A stretch of DNA of 64,000 nt. Source: an uncultured Clostridia bacterium. GTDB taxonomy: Bacteria; Bacillota; Clostridia; Christensenellales; Aristaeellaceae. Every line of letters starts with the position of its first letter. Within the stretch, counting starts at the first letter, position 1. Made by a program: the position numbers and the translations under genes. The stretch covers positions 117,599 through 181,598 of the forward strand of contig CAKTXZ010000004.1 of assembly GCA_934632155.1 (NCBI GenBank), given 5' to 3'. Positions 62,014 to 64,000 of the stretch are shown here, one piece after another. The notes under the pieces were generated by a model. The model did not search any database. It saw nothing but the letters and a program-made list of their open reading frames with translations, and was not told the DNA's origin.

Positions 62014-63537
62014 ATGAAAAAGATTCTGTCTCTGGTGCTGGCGCTGCTGCTTCTGCTGGGCGCGTTCTCCGCTGTCGCGGAGGTCGCCTACCCCCTCGAA
62101 AAAGAAGAGCTGACCGTCTGGATGGAAAACCCGTTGCCCGATTACGTCGCCAACGCGAACGACCTGCCCTTCTATCAGGCGCTTGAGGAAGCGACCGGCG
62201 TTCACATCAATTTCATCCATCCCACCTCCTCGAATGTAAAAGAGCAGTTTAACCTGCTGATGTTCGACAATCAGCTGCCCGACATCATCTGCGGCGGCAA
62301 TCTGTATGAGGGCGGCGTGTTCCAAGGCATCAAGGAAGGCGTTTTCCTCGATCTGGCGCCCTATCTGGCCGAATATGCCCCTGACTACTACGCCATCATT
62401 ACCGCGAACGACGCCATTTACCGCGAAATCGCCAATGCTGACGGCCAAATCGGCTACTTCGGCCGTATCAAGCTGGAGAAGGATCCGCCCTTCCGCCGCA
62501 TGGTGCTCAAGCAGGAAATGCTGGACGAGTTGGGCATCGCTATTCCCGAAACGCTGGACGAAGTGGAAAATATGTTCCAGCTGATGCTGGATAAGGGCAT
62601 CACCCCCTTCATGCTCAAGGCAAACGGCATGGAGCCCAACTTCATGGGCATGTACGACGTCATTGCCGGCTTCTATCAGAAGGACGGCGAGATTCTCTTC
62701 GGCCAGATTCAGCCCGGCTTCAAGGATTACCTGACGCTCATGCATTCGTGGTATGAAAAGGGCTACATCTCCAAGGACTTCGCCAATCAGACCGGCGTGA
62801 ACACCATGTTTGACAACGGCGAAATCGGCACCTACTACGACGCCATCGTGGCCACCTACAACCGCGGCCAGCGCTACGGCGCAACCATTGTCGCCGCGCC
62901 TTATCCCCGCCTGAATAAGGAACAGCAGCTGCACTGGGAGGACACGCAGTACGGCAACTTCATCTTCAACAGCAACAACGACAACATCGTCATCACCGCG
63001 GATTGCAAGAAGATCGAAACGGCCATGAAGTGGCTCAACTACCGCTACACCGCCGAAGGCGCGGATCTGTGCAACTGGGGCATCAAGGGCGTGAACTATG
63101 AGGTTGTCGACGGGAAAAAGCAGTATCTGCCCGCCATGATCGCCAATGAGAAATTCACCCCCGAGCAGACCAGCTACTACTACAAAATGCATCTGGGCGC
63201 AAAGCTGGCCGAGCCCGACGTGGTCTGCCACGCGAACCTGCTGGCCAGTGAAGGCGCGCGCAACAGCCGCATGCGCTGGGCCGACTGCAACTACATCGAT
63301 ATGGATTACGTCCTGCCCACGCTGGCGTACACCGCCGATCAGAACGCGCGCCGCGCCAAGATCATGTCCGAAGTGAACACCTACGTCGACGAAATGGTGC
63401 TCAAGTTCATCATTGGCACCGAACCGCTGGATCATTTCGACGCGTATGTGGAACAAGTTAAATCCATGAAGCTTGACGAAGCGACGCAGATTGTCACGGA
63501 AGCTTATCAGGCGTACATGGCCATTACCGTCCAGTAG
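62014..63537 (+). CDS. Extracellular solute-binding protein of the third sugar importer
   Basis: 507 residues: a signal peptide at 1-21 (GAFSAVA-E) with no lipobox cysteine, then a two-lobe binding domain (LTVWMENPLPDYVAN, GYFGRIKLEKDPPFRR, NWGIKGVNYEVVDG). AAAGGAGG precedes the ATG. Strongly biased codon use suggests high expression. Last gene of the importer; the GC-rich hairpin of repeat copy C starts about 50 bases after its stop and may serve as its terminator. Confidence 0.93.
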   Translation: MKKILSLVLALLLLLGAFSAVAEVAYPLEKEELTVWMENPLPDYVANANDLPFYQALEEATGVHINFIHPTSSNVKEQFNLLMFDNQLPDIICGGNLYEGGVFQGIKEGVFLDLAPYLAEYAPDYYAIITANDAIYREIANADGQIGYFGRIKLEKDPPFRRMVLKQEMLDELGIAIPETLDEVENMFQLMLDKGITPFMLKANGMEPNFMGMYDVIAGFYQKDGEILFGQIQPGFKDYLTLMHSWYEKGYISKDFANQTGVNTMFDNGEIGTYYDAIVATYNRGQRYGATIVAAPYPRLNKEQQLHWEDTQYGNFIFNSNNDNIVITADCKKIETAMKWLNYRYTAEGADLCNWGIKGVNYEVVDGKKQYLPAMIANEKFTPEQTSYYYKMHLGAKLAEPDVVCHANLLASEGARNSRMRWADCNYIDMDYVLPTLAYTADQNARRAKIMSEVNTYVDEMVLKFIIGTEPLDHFDAYVEQVKSMKLDEATQIVTEAYQAYMAITVQ

Positions 63538-63587
63538 TTTCCGGAAATCAAAGGTGCACATCGCAAAATAGCGCTACGAAAAACAAA

Positions 63588-63888
63588 GGCGCCGGCCGAT
63601 CTCGAAAGGAGGACGGCCGGCGTCTCAGACTATCAAAAAAGTATCAAATAAGCTTGCGGGATGCAACGAAGGGCGGTCAGCCCTTCCTTTTGATTCGTAG
63701 CGCCCGGCTTTTCCGGGCGGGCGGGGAGATTTGCGGAGCATTTGCGCAGCAAAAGCCTTTCCGCAGCCTTTTCCCTGCAGGACGACGTCCTTCCTCCTGC
63801 AGGGAACGTGTTAAAACGTAGCTTTTTGACACACAGAGGCGGCGGCTGTCCTCGAAAAGGGGACAGCCCGCGCCTCAGACTGCTGAAA
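63588..63888 (-). repeat. Structured intergenic repeat, copy C (reverse orientation)
   Basis: Read on the minus strand it repeats the order of copies A and B: GTGTGTCAAAAAGCTACG, hairpin CCCTGCAGGA/TCCTGCAGGG, AAGGCTGCGGAAAGG, GCTGCGC, CTCCCCGCCCG, hairpin GCCCGG/CCGGGC, GCTACGAATCAAAAGG, hairpin GAAGGGC/GCCCTTC, TTGCATCCCGCAAGCTT and CTTTTTTGATAGTCTGA. Two related hairpin modules with AGTCTGAG-CGC (about 63836-63888 and 63588-63636) bound it on each side. Confidence 0.8.
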
Positions 63889-63922
63889 ACCGTCCTGGCG
63901 GCGAGAGAAGAAAATCCAGAGC

Positions 63923-63953
63923 AAAAAAAGAAGTCATTCTATTGAATGACTTC
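63923..63953 (-). terminator. Rho-independent terminator of the rRNA operon
   Basis: GAAGTCATTC pairs with GAATGACTTC across a 4-base loop (63930-63953), followed on the minus strand by seven Ts (63923-63929), just after the 5S 3' end. Confidence 0.93.
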
Positions 63954-63957
63954 ATGG

Positions 63958-64000
63958 AATCCGGCGGCGACCTACTCTCCCGGGCCGTGACCAGCCAAGT
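63958..64000 (-). rRNA. rrf: 5S ribosomal RNA, 3' end only
   Basis: The minus strand reads ACTTGGCTGGTCACGGCCC then GGGAGAGTAGGTCGCCGCCGG, the conserved 3' third of bacterial 5S rRNA. The remainder, and presumably 23S and 16S, lie beyond the window. Confidence 0.93.

Noticed and set aside
63742..63945. 67-codon frame next to the rRNA operon
   Set aside because: It lies inside the structured repeat and the rRNA terminator and has no ribosome site.
1..64000. CRISPR array, prophage, transposase, integrase or tRNA genes
   Set aside because: Every gap longer than about 60 bases was scanned. No regularly spaced repeats, transposase or phage proteins, or tRNA cloverleafs were seen.

Overview
The window (about 58-60% G+C by eye) comes from a spore-forming gut-type Clostridia, plausibly Christensenellales or Oscillospirales, though the exact lineage cannot be fixed from the sequence. 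Support for this: a recN-argR-nadK block, spoVT, a small Spo0E-family protein next to Spo0A-type boxes, an RsbW/SigB-type sigma operon, Firmicutes-style Shine-Dalgarno sites, and many LplB/LplC-type ABC importers paired with transmembrane AraC (YesS-type) regulators.

Layout. 1-8.6 kb holds housekeeping genes: fhs (3' end cut by the window), recN, argR and nadK leftward; an ECF S component, tsaC, an FAD oxidoreductase and dus rightward. 8.7-19 kb is a carbohydrate-uptake locus: a frameshifted membrane AraC regulator facing two permeases, a binding protein and four NAD(P)-linked oxidoreductases. 19.4-24.9 kb is a leftward block, dnaE > RsbW-like > sigma factor > Spo0B-like kinase, in which every junction is a 4-bp start/stop overlap. 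25-29.9 kb has an MFS protein, a hypothetical membrane protein, an ABC-2 exporter pair and rnpB. 29.9-44 kb is one large leftward glycan operon: binding protein, leaky terminator, 961-residue binding protein with two fused jelly-roll-like modules, two permease pairs, NHL/TPR protein, YIP1 protein, DUF5696 protein and a sialidase-like protein. 44-47.5 kb has GH29 fucosidase, GH18 and ogt. 47.6-54.5 kb has an MBL-fold protein, an HPr-like protein, apgM, spoVT, a 59-residue Spo0E-like protein, a CmpB-like membrane protein and a ZIP transporter. 54.7-63.5 kb has two tandem sulfatases, an intact membrane AraC regulator and a third LplB/LplC/binding-protein set. The window ends in the 3' end of a 5S rRNA gene on the minus strand.

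How it works together. Fucosidase, GH18, sialidase-like protein and both sulfatases all lack signal peptides. With three importers this suggests that short host-type glycans (mucin or glycosaminoglycan fragments) are imported and dismantled in the cytoplasm. None of the importers has an ATPase gene here, so a shared MsmX-like ATPase is implied.

Most unusual signal. Three copies of a roughly 260-300 bp intergenic element (19129-19394, 45713-45970, 63588-63888) share conserved single-stranded-looking blocks, while their intervening hairpins change sequence but keep pairing. This looks like a dispersed structured repeat or RNA family that standard annotation would miss.
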